Shown in pieces: positions 46,909 through 55,732 of a stretch of 64,000 nucleotides of DNA. Position 1 is the first letter of the stretch. Each line of letters starts with the position of its first letter. A model generated the notes under the pieces. It worked only from the letters and a program-made list of their open reading frames with translations, ran no database searches and was not told where the DNA came from. Made by a program: the position numbers and the translations under genes. This DNA comes from an uncultured Lachnospiraceae bacterium (lineage in GTDB: Bacteria; Bacillota; Clostridia; Lachnospirales; Lachnospiraceae). The stretch is taken from the NCBI GenBank assembly GCA_910588875.1, contig CAJURT010000002.1:96709-160708 (forward strand), read 5' to 3'.

Positions 46909-48099
46909 CTATGGAACCCGCAATCCCTTAAACATTTTCCTGCGTCGCCTTCCTTCCTTTATATCCAAATACAAAGACCGGATTGGCTTGTCCTTTTTCA
47001 TCACATAAACAATATATCGAAACAATTCATAAAAAATTGCAGCACATCCCCAAAACGGGAATTTCCTGGCTGCTCTCCAATGTCTCATCCCCTGCTTCTG
47101 CATCCATCTCAATTGCTCTATCCCACTGCGGCTTAAAGCTTTCGCTCCTTTTCCCTCCCAGGAAACCTTTTGCCCGAAATTCCCTTGCTGAAAAATATAT
47201 CCCATCAGTTCTTCACATAATTCCTCATTTGCGCCAATGCACCATCTGATTCCCTCTTCTCTTAACCCGAGATATTTCTGGCATAATTTTGTAACATGGA
47301 TTGCCAAATCCTCCAAACCTGCTTTTTCAATCACTTCTAAAAAATAAGGATATTTCCTATCATCCAGTTCTTTTTCCACATACATCATCCAGTCAATAAT
47401 CTGCCGAAGCCCCAGCCCGCTAACCAGATGCTGCCGGATATGGCAAAGCAGAACCACTCCATTCGGCAGCCACGGCAAAACGGGAACCTGGTATCCATCT
47501 ATCTGGCGCCATACCCTGTGTTGCAACCCATTACGGACAGATTCCGTCACCATTTTTCCCTTCTTATTATCTGACAGCTTCGCCAGCTTTCGGTGGAGTT
47601 CAAAAATAATCCCATTCTTTTCCAGGGAATAGTGATACTCTCCCTTGTCTTTTGGATCTGTCTGGGTATATCCATTCTCTTTCATCAGTTCTAATGCTTT
47701 TTGGTAATCCCTTTCCTGTACAAGAAAATCGATATCTCCCATGGAACGGTACTCTGGTATTGGATAATACATGGCGGCAGCAGTTCCTTTTAATATCACC
47801 ATCTGTATCTGATGCTGTCCCATTAGTTGCACCAGTTCATTCTGGGCATATAAGATTTGTGACCAGCGTGCAGCATGGCTATATGCAATCCCCTTCCACC
47901 GGTTCTTCCTTCTTTCTTCTATGGCCGGATGGCTTCCGATAACATCTGCCGGCAAAGCTGCCGCTGCCTGATTACGCAATTCCCTTTCCAGATAATCCCA
48001 ATCCCCGTCCGATATCTCAGGGAGTGAAAAATCAGCCAGCCCTGCTTTTAAAACATTGCATATAAGTTCATTCTTTTCAGATAACATTTCCTTTACCAT
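46909..48099 (-). CDS. Nucleotidyltransferase-family protein (PF14907-like) of peptide-modification loci
   Basis: About 396 residues. The nucleotidyltransferase core is visible at MVILKGTAAAMYYP and PEYRSMGDIDFLV (GDIDxLV metal-binding aspartates), typical of the 'uncharacterised nucleotidyltransferase' family PF14907. Such genes often accompany HPr-kinase-like and PqqD genes, and a relative decorates a phosphorylated lasso peptide. Here it lies at the downstream end of the cassette 48118-54122, 9 bp after the NodB-like gene. Start choice is uncertain: ATG 48099 is used, with TTG 48108 and ATG 48087 possible; none has a strong ribosome site. Activity on the nearby precursor is an inference. 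Confidence 0.78.
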   Translation of the reverse strand: MVKEMLSEKNELICNVLKAGLADFSLPEISDGDWDYLERELRNQAAAALPADVIGSHPAIEERRKNRWKGIAYSHAARWSQILYAQNELVQLMGQHQIQMVILKGTAAAMYYPIPEYRSMGDIDFLVQERDYQKALELMKENGYTQTDPKDKGEYHYSLEKNGIIFELHRKLAKLSDNKKGKMVTESVRNGLQHRVWRQIDGYQVPVLPWLPNGVVLLCHIRQHLVSGLGLRQIIDWMMYVEKELDDRKYPYFLEVIEKAGLEDLAIHVTKLCQKYLGLREEGIRWCIGANEELCEELMGYIFQQGNFGQKVSWEGKGAKALSRSGIEQLRWMQKQGMRHWRAARKFPFWGCAAIFYELFRYIVYVMKKDKPIRSLYLDIKEGRRRRKMFKGLRVP

Positions 48100-48117
48100 C
48101 CCTGTCAAACCGGATTT

Positions 48118-49092
48118 TTAATTCATATTTTCCACTGAATTCCCCAGCAAGGATTCCATTTCCTTATTTACTGTTTCCAATTCTTTTTCCAGTTCTTTTT
48201 TCTTTTCCCCATAAGGTTTAAGGGAACTTGCCTTGCTGTCTGCTAATCCCTTATGGTATTCCCGGGCTCCCTGCAAATCCGTCACCATCAGTTCACCAAT
48301 ATCACCATATCGAAAGAAAAATTCAAGCATGGCATCAAAGTCCTCCTGGCTATATTGTTCATCCGGAGAATCGGAGCCAATTGTAAATATTATATTGCCG
48401 TTATGATCTATGGCCTCTAAAAACAATTGATACACATCGTTTCCCTTCAGCCCAACTGCGCCAGGATGCCATATCTCTTTGTCTAAATCAATTGCCACCA
48501 AAGACTGTTTTTCTTCCCCATGATGAATTGCTGTTTTAATCCCCTTTTTGCTAAGGAAGTCATCGATCCCCCCTTCATATGTACCATATGGAAAATATAC
48601 GGCATCCGGCCTGGCAATTCCTAATTCTTTACTTATTGCCGCCCCCTCTTCCAGCCATTCCTCTGGCTCTTTATCCTTCTGCCATTTGAAGCAGCATTTC
48701 CATCCCTCATCGATTAGTTCACCAATCTGTTCCTTATTCATGCCATTTTTCTGATCGCAAAATCGGTCAACCGGCAGCGCCAGCACCCCAACATACCCTG
48801 CCTTTTTCATCTTAGGGAACATGTCCCTGTAAATATTCTCGTTCAAATCCGTGAACAGGACAACTGCGCTTCCCATACCCCGGAATTCTTCATCATATTC
48901 TGTTTTTAGCCTGCCCAATTCACTTTTTATGCGGTTCCTCTCCCGTTCTAATATCCGCACTTGTCCCTGCAGAACCAGATAATTCTCCTCCTGCTGTTTT
49001 TCTGTCTTCCTTTCTCTCCAAAAAAGTACAGAAAAAATTCCTATTGAACATACAAGAAACGCTATGGTTCCTACCTTTCTGATCCGTTTCAT
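48118..49092 (-). CDS. Membrane-anchored NodB-like protein lacking metal ligands
   Basis: A 324-residue protein with an N-terminal membrane anchor (about 8-26), a coiled coil (about 35-65), a polysaccharide-deacetylase-like barrel (about 70-285) and a second C-terminal coiled coil. The fold is suggested by NIYRDMFPKMKKAGYVGVLAL, IGELIDEGWKCCFKW and VYFPYGTYEGG. The usual DDG and HxxxH metal ligands are not at the expected places (FTDLNE, CFKW), so deacetylase activity is doubtful. It follows the ABC exporter by 18 bp. Perhaps a glycan- or peptide-binding scaffold outside the membrane. Confidence 0.68.
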   Translation of the reverse strand: MKRIRKVGTIAFLVCSIGIFSVLFWRERKTEKQQEENYLVLQGQVRILERERNRIKSELGRLKTEYDEEFRGMGSAVVLFTDLNENIYRDMFPKMKKAGYVGVLALPVDRFCDQKNGMNKEQIGELIDEGWKCCFKWQKDKEPEEWLEEGAAISKELGIARPDAVYFPYGTYEGGIDDFLSKKGIKTAIHHGEEKQSLVAIDLDKEIWHPGAVGLKGNDVYQLFLEAIDHNGNIIFTIGSDSPDEQYSQEDFDAMLEFFFRYGDIGELMVTDLQGAREYHKGLADSKASSLKPYGEKKKELEKELETVNKEMESLLGNSVENMN

Positions 49093-49110
49093 CGCCAGCT
49101 TTACCTATTC

Positions 49111-50826
49111 TTATCCCATTACAATTTTTTTATCGCATATATCCAGGGCTGCTGGCCGATGAGTAACAATGATTACCGTTCTATCTGTCATGGCCTTCAA
49201 ATTTTCCAGCAGCCTTTTCTCTGTTATCTCATCCAACGCGCTTGTAGCTTCATCTAACAACAAAATCGGACGGCCTGAAAATATTGCCCTGGCTATAGCC
49301 AGACGCTGCATTTGCCCTTCGGAAAGCCCACTTCCCCCTTCCCCTAACACCGTGTCCAAACCATCTTTCAATGTCTGGACAAACTCATCGGCACAAGCAA
49401 TCTGCAATGCCTCCGCCAAGCGTAAATCCTGCACCATTTTTTCTTTGTCTCCAAAAGAAAGTATTTCCCTAATGGTTCCGCTCATCAACTGATTTCCCTG
49501 GGGCACATAGGCAAACAATCCCCGCCACGGCGCAGTCAGAGGAAATCTTGTTTTCCTTCCCCCTGTTTGGCCTATCACATTTTGTGTCCCCATATCCAAA
49601 GGATACAGACACATCAGCAATTTTAAAACCGTACTTTTCCCACAGCCGGAATGGCCGGTAAAGGCTACACATTCACCTTTGTTGATTTCCAGATTAAAAT
49701 GTTCCAGGACCTTTGTTTTTGGGCCGCTTTCTGCTTTAAGGATCCCTCCCTGCGCTGGCTTATGATACATAAAGCTTACGTTTTCCATCTCTATGCCTGT
49801 CAATCTTTTTTGGTAAAAATCCAAAATTTCCTGTTCGGCTACAGATTCTTCCCAACAATCCTCCTGATAATTTTCTGCCTCCATTAAACGTTCCGCACTG
49901 GCAATCATCCCATAATATCTAGGAAAATATCCGGCTATATGGGAAAATGGGAATTGAATCTGCCCGATCAGCTGCAATACCGCCATCATTGTGCCGTAAG
50001 ACATCGTATTCTTTAATATCCTGTATCCGCAATATATGGCACTCAATAAGTAAATTCCGTTTGTTGCAACACCAAAGGAGAGATTACATAAAACAGAAAA
50101 ACGGTTCCTCCGCATACGGGCCTTTTTATGCTTGTCCATTTTTCCTGCTGCTTCCTCCACGGTTTTCCCCTCCATCGCAAAAGCGTGGATTATCATAAGG
50201 CTCCCCAGCCGTTCCTGCATAAATGCCCGCAGTATACCATCTGCCTCTTGAATCTGTTTATGCAAATGTTTTAATCCCCTCCGGAATATATAGCTAAACA
50301 GAAAAGCAAAAATACCGGCAGGAATAAAAAAGCATATAAAACCTGGCTCCAATACTGAAATTGCCGCCCCTGCCCCTGCCATTCGGGCTGCCATACCAAC
50401 CAGCCCGGGAAAAAGATCTGCCATGCCATTGGCTACTACCACTGTATCCGATGTCAACCGGTTCATCCATTCCCCGGAATGAACATCAGCCACTGATGAA
50501 TAAGATTTATGTAACAAACAGGAAAAAAGTTGTTGCTTAAGCTGGTTCTCTATCACAGAACGACACCATTCATACAAAAAATTCCCCAATGCACTGAATG
50601 CCATCTGCGTTATCACCAGAGCGGCAATCATCATTACGGATATAAGGAATTCATCCCTGTTCCCTGAAACGGCCGTATCTATCATCCTGCGGAAAAGCAG
50701 TGCATAAAAAACACTGATCAGGCCTGTTATTATTTGCAGGAAAGCCAGATAAAGAATAGTCCGTCTTCTTTTCCCCGTTGTGTTGCTGATCCATATCAAT
50801 GCTTCACCATGGGATCCTTTTTTCAT
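49111..50826 (-). CDS. ABC exporter, fused membrane and ATPase domains
   Basis: A 571-residue half transporter. Six membrane helices fill about 20-300. The ATPase domain has Walker A GHSGCGKST, Q-loop YVPQGNQL, signature LSEGQMQRLAIARA, Walker B ILLLDEATSALD and switch His in IIVTHRP, all intact. There is no N-terminal C39 peptidase domain, so leader removal would need another protease, possibly the S26-type one at 52679-53104. ATG 50826 overlaps the radical SAM stop as ATGA, a sign of coupled expression. Likely exporter of the modified peptide. Confidence 0.9.
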   Translation of the reverse strand: MKKGSHGEALIWISNTTGKRRRTILYLAFLQIITGLISVFYALLFRRMIDTAVSGNRDEFLISVMMIAALVITQMAFSALGNFLYEWCRSVIENQLKQQLFSCLLHKSYSSVADVHSGEWMNRLTSDTVVVANGMADLFPGLVGMAARMAGAGAAISVLEPGFICFFIPAGIFAFLFSYIFRRGLKHLHKQIQEADGILRAFMQERLGSLMIIHAFAMEGKTVEEAAGKMDKHKKARMRRNRFSVLCNLSFGVATNGIYLLSAIYCGYRILKNTMSYGTMMAVLQLIGQIQFPFSHIAGYFPRYYGMIASAERLMEAENYQEDCWEESVAEQEILDFYQKRLTGIEMENVSFMYHKPAQGGILKAESGPKTKVLEHFNLEINKGECVAFTGHSGCGKSTVLKLLMCLYPLDMGTQNVIGQTGGRKTRFPLTAPWRGLFAYVPQGNQLMSGTIREILSFGDKEKMVQDLRLAEALQIACADEFVQTLKDGLDTVLGEGGSGLSEGQMQRLAIARAIFSGRPILLLDEATSALDEITEKRLLENLKAMTDRTVIIVTHRPAALDICDKKIVMG

Positions 50827-52235
50827 GAGATTTCCTTCTGGGAAATACAATACCGTTCAATGGCATAGTCCACGGTCTTGCGAATACGGTTTTCATATCC
50901 TCCTTCATAAAAAGCGCACATTTCCGGATCGCATCCCATCAGGCTTCCTTCTCTTACCAATGCAGAAGCGCGGCAGCCGCCGCCGCACCGGTACTTAAAA
51001 CCGCACGCTGCACATTTGGAATTCACTTCCAGCAAATCCTTTACACGGCTGTCTACAATCCTCATGTAAAAGCTGTCGCTGAGGCCCTCTCTCAGTCCCT
51101 GTTCACGAATTGCAGGAAATAATCCCTGCTCCTTACAGGCAGTCATCGGCAGGCAGGGAAGTAAGCGGCCTTCTGGTGTAATGTAGCAGGCATAACGGGC
51201 TGAGCCGCACAAATATTGATTCTTGCATTTTTCACTTCCCCCATACCGGTCTGCCGCCAACTTATATCGGGCAGAACCCTTATACAAATGAACGGCCCCT
51301 CCTATCTGTAAGTCTATCGGCATACCGTCCTCATAAAAATGGGGAATATATGCAATTGCTGTATCCATATATTCCTTAAAATTCAGGGAATTCCCCTCAC
51401 CATATTTTTCCCATAGTTCTGTGTCAACCACACCGGCACATTTCATCTCTGACACTCCCAATGATGCCATCCGATTTACTGTCTCACGCAGGACTTTCCA
51501 GTTTCCTTTATGGATGCACATTTCCACGCTGGTAGGAAACCCCCTCTCCTTGCATCTCATCAATGCATTGATGGCTGCATCCTCTGCCCCAGGTACCCCC
51601 CTCATCCAATCGTGCCATCCGATTCCGTCAAAACTGATGCTGAACTCCGGCTTCATTCCTCTTTTTTCAAATTCATCTAATACTTTTTCATTTAAAAACC
51701 ACCCATTTGTATACACACGCCCAATTACCATCTTATGGTGGAGAATACAGTCGATCAACTGCCAAAAATCACTGCGCACAAAAGGTTCCCCTCCGGTAAT
51801 ATCTACCCTAAGCACACCGCATTGCGCCATTTGGCCAATTAAGCAAATAGCTTCCTCATTGGATAATTCCCCCAACATCCCTTTTGGGGCATTCATATAA
51901 CAATGGCGGCAGCGAAAATTACAACGCCCGGTCACTGACCAAAAAATATAATTGACATAACGGTTATGAAAATATTGATAAAACTGATCCTCTTTAAGGG
52001 GAAGCCGGTCAGCAGTTTTTTCAATAATCCCCTCTTTTTCATATTTATATAGCAACGTTCTCATTACATCAGAAAGATATTCGACACCAGAATCCGTGAC
52101 TCCGTCACAAAACAAAAGGGTTTGAAATTCCTCCTGTTTCAGTACCTGCACATAGTTTTCCGGGCGATGTACAAGGGCCCATGGCATCTTTTCCCAACCA
52201 CGCAGTACATACCCTGGTTTCAATCGATAGTACAT
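50823..52235 (-). CDS. Radical SAM/SPASM peptide-modifying enzyme
   Basis: About 470 residues. An N-terminal PqqD-like or peptide-binding region (about 1-90) precedes the radical SAM barrel with CNFRCRHC (CX3CX2C for the SAM-bound 4Fe-4S cluster), DITGGEPF (GGE motif) and EFSISFDG. A C-terminal SPASM domain holds further cysteines (LPCLPMTAC, CAACGFKYRCGGGCR, DPEMCAFY) for auxiliary clusters. Such enzymes make thioether, C-C or epimer modifications in ribosomal peptides. ATG 52235 has an AAGGAAAAGGA site; the upstream in-frame starts lack one. It follows the precursor gene by 134 bp, so the precursor is the expected substrate. Confidence 0.92.
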   Translation of the reverse strand: MYYRLKPGYVLRGWEKMPWALVHRPENYVQVLKQEEFQTLLFCDGVTDSGVEYLSDVMRTLLYKYEKEGIIEKTADRLPLKEDQFYQYFHNRYVNYIFWSVTGRCNFRCRHCYMNAPKGMLGELSNEEAICLIGQMAQCGVLRVDITGGEPFVRSDFWQLIDCILHHKMVIGRVYTNGWFLNEKVLDEFEKRGMKPEFSISFDGIGWHDWMRGVPGAEDAAINALMRCKERGFPTSVEMCIHKGNWKVLRETVNRMASLGVSEMKCAGVVDTELWEKYGEGNSLNFKEYMDTAIAYIPHFYEDGMPIDLQIGGAVHLYKGSARYKLAADRYGGSEKCKNQYLCGSARYACYITPEGRLLPCLPMTACKEQGLFPAIREQGLREGLSDSFYMRIVDSRVKDLLEVNSKCAACGFKYRCGGGCRASALVREGSLMGCDPEMCAFYEGGYENRIRKTVDYAIERYCISQKEIS

Positions 52236-52369
52236 AATCCTTTTCCTTATCCACAGTGATGAATAGGCCAAACAATACATATATGGCAACAGCAACTGAC
52301 TTTTATCTTAGTATGCTGCTGCCATTTTAGCCCGTCTCTTTACGATTTGTTTTGTTGCAGTTCCCTCCA

Positions 52370-52549
52370 TTAATTGGCAAGCATGTTAGCAGGGCAATTT
52401 GCTATCCCGGATGCAAAACCGCAATTATCCATAACATCACCTAAACCAGCATTGTTTGAACATGCATATACACCATCTTCCCAACTTGTCGTGATAACGT
52501 CGCTGTTATCAAATAAGATAGTCTCCGCCTTTGCCTTTATATATTTCAT
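52370..52549 (-). CDS. Putative modified-peptide precursor, 59 residues, three cysteines
   Basis: A small gene with a very strong AGGAGGGGAAGG site before ATG 52549. The first 26 residues (MKYIKAKAETILF, then DNSDVITTSWEDG) look like a charged leader; the rest is small-residue-rich with Cys30, Cys43 and Cys52 (YACSNNAGLGDV, DNCGFASG, ANCPANMLAN). It lies directly upstream of the radical SAM/SPASM gene and downstream of the S26 peptidase and PqqD genes. The layout is that of a ribosomal, post-translationally modified peptide, perhaps thioether-bridged. No match to a named precursor family was recognised. The core boundary is a guess. Confidence 0.75.
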   Translation of the reverse strand: MKYIKAKAETILFDNSDVITTSWEDGVYACSNNAGLGDVMDNCGFASGIANCPANMLAN

Positions 52550-52638
52550 GGCCTTCCCCTCCTTTCCCTCTTTTTTCCATCTTCCCATGCTTTCTAACAA
52601 GAAAAGATCAGATGCCTTTGTACACTTTATGCACATGA

Positions 52639-52666
52639 TTTATAATAAATATAATGCTTATCCCAA
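52639..52666 (-). promoter_or_regulatory. Possible internal promoter for the peptide precursor
   Basis: Minus-strand TTGGGA (52661-52666), 16-bp spacer, TATAAA (52639-52644), about 90 bp upstream of the precursor start. It could raise precursor level over the enzymes. Confidence 0.35.
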
Positions 52667-52678
52667 AGCATATATCTA

Positions 52679-53104
52679 CTATCCTACTAATTTTTTAAAA
52701 AGCCTCCCCGGAAATCTTTTTATCCAGCGAATACAATACCTGTAGTATAATCCCCTCATATACTCCTGATATTCTTTGTCCCTGCAGGTTAGAAATTTTT
52801 TGCTTTCATCTGGATAAAAACCCACCATGATTCCTAAAATCCAATCTGCCGGAACAGGTTCCTTATAAATTCGATTATCCCCACAAATCAAGTAATCTTT
52901 TTTCCTTACCTTCCACACACGGTGTAAGACATATTCTCCGGTTGGGCGGCGAAAAAGAACCACATCATATTTCCTAACCGTTTTCCCTGTTTTTGTTATC
53001 ACAACTGTGCTTCTCCGATCATGCAGCAATGGCTCCATACTATCCCCCACTGTCTGAAAGAAGCAATACTCAGATTTATTTAATTCCTCCTCAACTGTGT
53101 TCAT
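52679..53104 (-). CDS. S24/S26-family signal-peptidase-like protease
   Basis: A 141-residue serine protease fold. The nucleophile motif VGDSMEPLL (about 19-27) and YDVVLFRRPTGEYVLHRV, where a His takes the place of the bacterial general-base Lys, match the S26B (ER/archaeal) signal-peptidase pattern; ICGDNR also fits. No clear membrane helix, unlike housekeeping signal peptidase I. It overlaps the PqqD gene by 14 bp and precedes the precursor gene. Leader cleavage of the modified peptide is the likely job (inference). Confidence 0.85.
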   Translation of the reverse strand: MNTVEEELNKSEYCFFQTVGDSMEPLLHDRRSTVVITKTGKTVRKYDVVLFRRPTGEYVLHRVWKVRKKDYLICGDNRIYKEPVPADWILGIMVGFYPDESKKFLTCRDKEYQEYMRGLYYRYCIRWIKRFPGRLFKKLVG

Positions 53105-53372
53105 CTTCAGACTCTAAAGCCACCTTTATTTCCTCCAAAAATTCTTCCAGATCCTTACATGCAATATCTTTATCCAATTCTTCATACCGCTCCAACATTT
53201 TTTCAATCAGCTGTTCTTTTGTAATCCCCTTCTCAATCTCCCGCCAGTAAAAAGCCCCTGTTTCATTCAAACGGAGCATTCCGTTGAAATCCCTGCCGGC
53301 CTCCCCTACTGGCACTACCATATATTCCTGTCCCAGCCGCCGAAGTATAAAGCCCTTCTTAGCACGAATCAT
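53091..53372 (-). CDS. PqqD-family peptide chaperone
   Basis: A 93-residue protein of the PqqD/RRE family that binds leader peptides and presents them to radical SAM enzymes. Family features: GQEYMVVPVG, NGMLRLNETGAFYWREIEKGITKEQLIEKMLERY (helix-turn-helix-like core) and an acidic C-terminal helix. AGGAGGAG precedes ATG 53372. It sits between the HPr-kinase-like gene and the S26-type protease gene. Confidence 0.9.
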   Translation of the reverse strand: MIRAKKGFILRRLGQEYMVVPVGEAGRDFNGMLRLNETGAFYWREIEKGITKEQLIEKMLERYEELDKDIACKDLEEFLEEIKVALESEDEHS

Positions 53373-53396
53373 CCCAATCTCCTCCTCTTGCTTTTT

Positions 53397-54122
53397 TCAT
53401 CGCCGCTGCCGTCGGTTTTTACTGTCTGCACATCCTCGGTAAGCTACCAGTGCCGCCTCCCTGTCCCTGTTGCACGTTAAAAGGTAGCAATCCACATCCG
53501 CAAGGATCCGGTCCACCATATCCAGAAAACGGTTCATCGCTTCTTCTTCCTTCGGCATCAGCATCTGATGGAAAATTCTTCCTATAACCTCCGGAGCCTC
53601 CAGCCGCCGGATCTTGTTTTTCTGATCCTGCTCTAAAAAACAGATTGCTTTCACCGGCGCAATGATTGGGTTTCCCAAACCTTCCTTTCCGCACCAGGGG
53701 GTTCCGCACACATATAACGTCCCCTCCAGGAATCGGAAAACCGGTTTGTCGCCATTAATCACCTGTACCTGTTTGCCGAATTCCTCCATCCATAACTTTA
53801 AATGTGTAGTCTTTCCTACTCCGCTTTTGGCTGCAAAAATATATGCCCATCCATTCATCTCCAATGCCGCAGAATGCATCAGGAAAGCATCATAACCAAT
53901 CAGATTCTGACAAATCCTGCGATACAGGCAGGCTGCCTCACAATATGGAAGAGGAAACCTTCCCTTTCCCTCCAAATGTTCTTTTATAATCTCCTCTTTC
54001 TTGGCCGCCACCTGAAAATCTTCTTTTTCTGCAGCAACTATATAACGCTTACAAAGCCAAGCCACATATTCATATCTATTGTCAATTCCGATCACCAAAC
54101 CGGCTATTTTTATCCGAAACAT
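53397..54122 (-). CDS. HPr-kinase-like serine kinase of peptide-modification loci
   Basis: A 241-residue P-loop kinase related to HPr kinase. His83 (MHSAAL), P-loop SGVGKTT at 100-106 and INGDKPVF (Asp125) are the expected ATP and catalytic elements; CGTPWCGK and APVKAICFLE follow. Relatives in lasso-peptide loci phosphorylate serine in the precursor, and others accompany PqqD proteins with unknown targets. It is the first gene of the peptide cassette, 18 bp after the sugar transferase. A motif-less paralogue lies at 32237-32956. Substrate not proven. Confidence 0.85.
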   Translation of the reverse strand: MFRIKIAGLVIGIDNRYEYVAWLCKRYIVAAEKEDFQVAAKKEEIIKEHLEGKGRFPLPYCEAACLYRRICQNLIGYDAFLMHSAALEMNGWAYIFAAKSGVGKTTHLKLWMEEFGKQVQVINGDKPVFRFLEGTLYVCGTPWCGKEGLGNPIIAPVKAICFLEQDQKNKIRRLEAPEVIGRIFHQMLMPKEEEAMNRFLDMVDRILADVDCYLLTCNRDREAALVAYRGCADSKNRRQRR

Positions 54123-54140
54123 AATGCCATTATCTCTTCC

Positions 54141-55583
54141 CTACATCGCCCCGTCACTCCGGAGCACCGCACCCATAGTCTTACACAGAATCCTCAGATC
54201 CAACCCCATGCTCCATTCCATAATATACTTCTTATCCAGCTTCACCACTTCCTCAAAGTCCGTGATGCGGCTTCTTCCACTCACCTGCCACATTCCCGTT
54301 ATTCCTGGCTTCGTAGCCAAGCGTACCCGGTGGTGCAGATCATACTTCCTCCACTCCTCCACAGTCGGCGGCCTGGTTCCCACAAGGCTCATGTCTCCCT
54401 TTAGCACATTCCAGAACTGCGGGAACTCATCCAGGGAAAACCTGCGGATAATCCCTCCGATACCATGCTCCCCGCCGATAATGCGCGGATCATGATCCAT
54501 CTTAAACATCATGCCATCCTTGACCTTGTTCTGTTTCATCAGTTCCTTCTTGCGTTCTTCCGCATCCATATACATGCTGCGGAACTTATAGATCCGGAAC
54601 TTTCTGCCATTCATTCCAACCCTCTCCTGGGAAAAAAATATCGGCCCGGGAGACTGAATATAAATAGCAGGTGCAATAAATATGTATAACACTGCCGTAA
54701 TCATACATCCGACGACTCCCCCTAACACGTCCAACAGCCGCTTATACAAAAACTGCTTTGCCGGAGCCATATTTATGCTGCTGCTTAAAACCGTAAAATT
54801 TCCCAGCTTTTCCACGCTCTGTTTCTGCCCTTCCGATTTCATGGCACGCAGTAAGCGCAAATGCACCGTTACTCCCATGGCTATCAATTCATCATATAGG
54901 GCCTCCGGCAATTCCACCTCCCTGGGAAGTGAAATAAACACTTCATCTACCCAACCCTGGCAAACATAGTCTGCCATCGAAGCCGTGTCAGCCACCACGG
55001 GAACTCCATCAATCTCCATCCCCTTATAGCAGGCTTTCCCTGCTTCCTCCATCAGAGTTATCCCAATCAGGCGCAGCCCCCCATAATTATTCTTCCGGAA
55101 ATTCCGGATCAGATCCGGAGCCATATCCCTGGTTGTCAAAAGCACCAGGGTTCTTTCCACCCTGCCATCCATTCCCCGTCTGGCCAAAAACTTTTTCCAC
55201 AAGGCTCTCACTGCCCAAGTCAGCAAGACATAGAGCACGCCAGTGACCCCCACCACAAGCCTGGAATATTCCATACTTTCGCGTGTGGAAAACAGATACA
55301 GAACCGCCAGCAGGATAATCATTCCCCCATGCCTCACAGAAGCAGTAAACTCTTGGTAATATCCCCTTTTGAGGACATTTTTAAAACTATCGTTTACCAA
55401 CGTGACAAACACCTGGGCAAAACCAAACACAAAAATCATATCCCGGTATAACCGGTTATCCAGCGGAAAAACTCTTCCATGCCGGATCATATAAGCCGCA
55501 AAATATGACACCTGCAAGCTGAGCATATCCAGTACTATGAAATCCAGGTGCTTCGTCCATCCCTTACTCGACTTGCGATACAT
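54141..55583 (-). CDS. Initiating undecaprenyl-phosphate sugar transferase
   Basis: A 480-residue polyisoprenyl-phosphate hexose-1-phosphate transferase that starts repeat-unit assembly on the lipid carrier. Four or five N-terminal helices (about 15-130), a CoA-binding-like middle domain (about 140-260), a membrane re-entry helix (about 285-310) and the catalytic C-terminus with FFSQERVG, FRIYKFRSM, RRFSLDEFPQFWNVLKGDMSLVGTRPP and KPGITGMWQVSGRS. The first sugar is probably glucose, galactose or a related hexose; not determined. AGGAGAGGG precedes ATG 55583. Confidence 0.94.
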   Translation of the reverse strand: MYRKSSKGWTKHLDFIVLDMLSLQVSYFAAYMIRHGRVFPLDNRLYRDMIFVFGFAQVFVTLVNDSFKNVLKRGYYQEFTASVRHGGMIILLAVLYLFSTRESMEYSRLVVGVTGVLYVLLTWAVRALWKKFLARRGMDGRVERTLVLLTTRDMAPDLIRNFRKNNYGGLRLIGITLMEEAGKACYKGMEIDGVPVVADTASMADYVCQGWVDEVFISLPREVELPEALYDELIAMGVTVHLRLLRAMKSEGQKQSVEKLGNFTVLSSSINMAPAKQFLYKRLLDVLGGVVGCMITAVLYIFIAPAIYIQSPGPIFFSQERVGMNGRKFRIYKFRSMYMDAEERKKELMKQNKVKDGMMFKMDHDPRIIGGEHGIGGIIRRFSLDEFPQFWNVLKGDMSLVGTRPPTVEEWRKYDLHHRVRLATKPGITGMWQVSGRSRITDFEEVVKLDKKYIMEWSMGLDLRILCKTMGAVLRSDGAM

Positions 55584-55643
55584 ACCTTCCCTCTCCTCTG
55601 AATCCTCTTACAAGCGTTCCTTACATGCCTTTCCTATACAGAT

Positions 55644-55671
55644 GGGAGACGCCTTAACAGGCGTGTCTCCC
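55644..55671. other. Hairpin upstream of the sugar transferase
   Basis: GGGAGAC plus GCC pairs with GGC plus GTCTCCC around a 6-nt loop, with a 2-nt bulge, in the 149-bp gap between 55733-56494 and the sugar transferase. No T tract follows on the minus strand, so it may be an attenuator or processing site rather than a full terminator. Confidence 0.4.
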
Positions 55672-55732
55672 CCTGATTCGCAGCTGCCAACCTTCCTGCA
55701 AACGGAAACGTCTTTTGCCATGGCTTGTAAAT

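Noticed and set aside
46909..54122. Lasso-peptide or lantibiotic locus
   Set aside because: HPr-kinase-like, PqqD and nucleotidyltransferase genes also occur in lasso loci, but no asparagine-synthetase-like cyclase, transglutaminase-like protease or Lan enzyme is present; a radical SAM/SPASM enzyme is.
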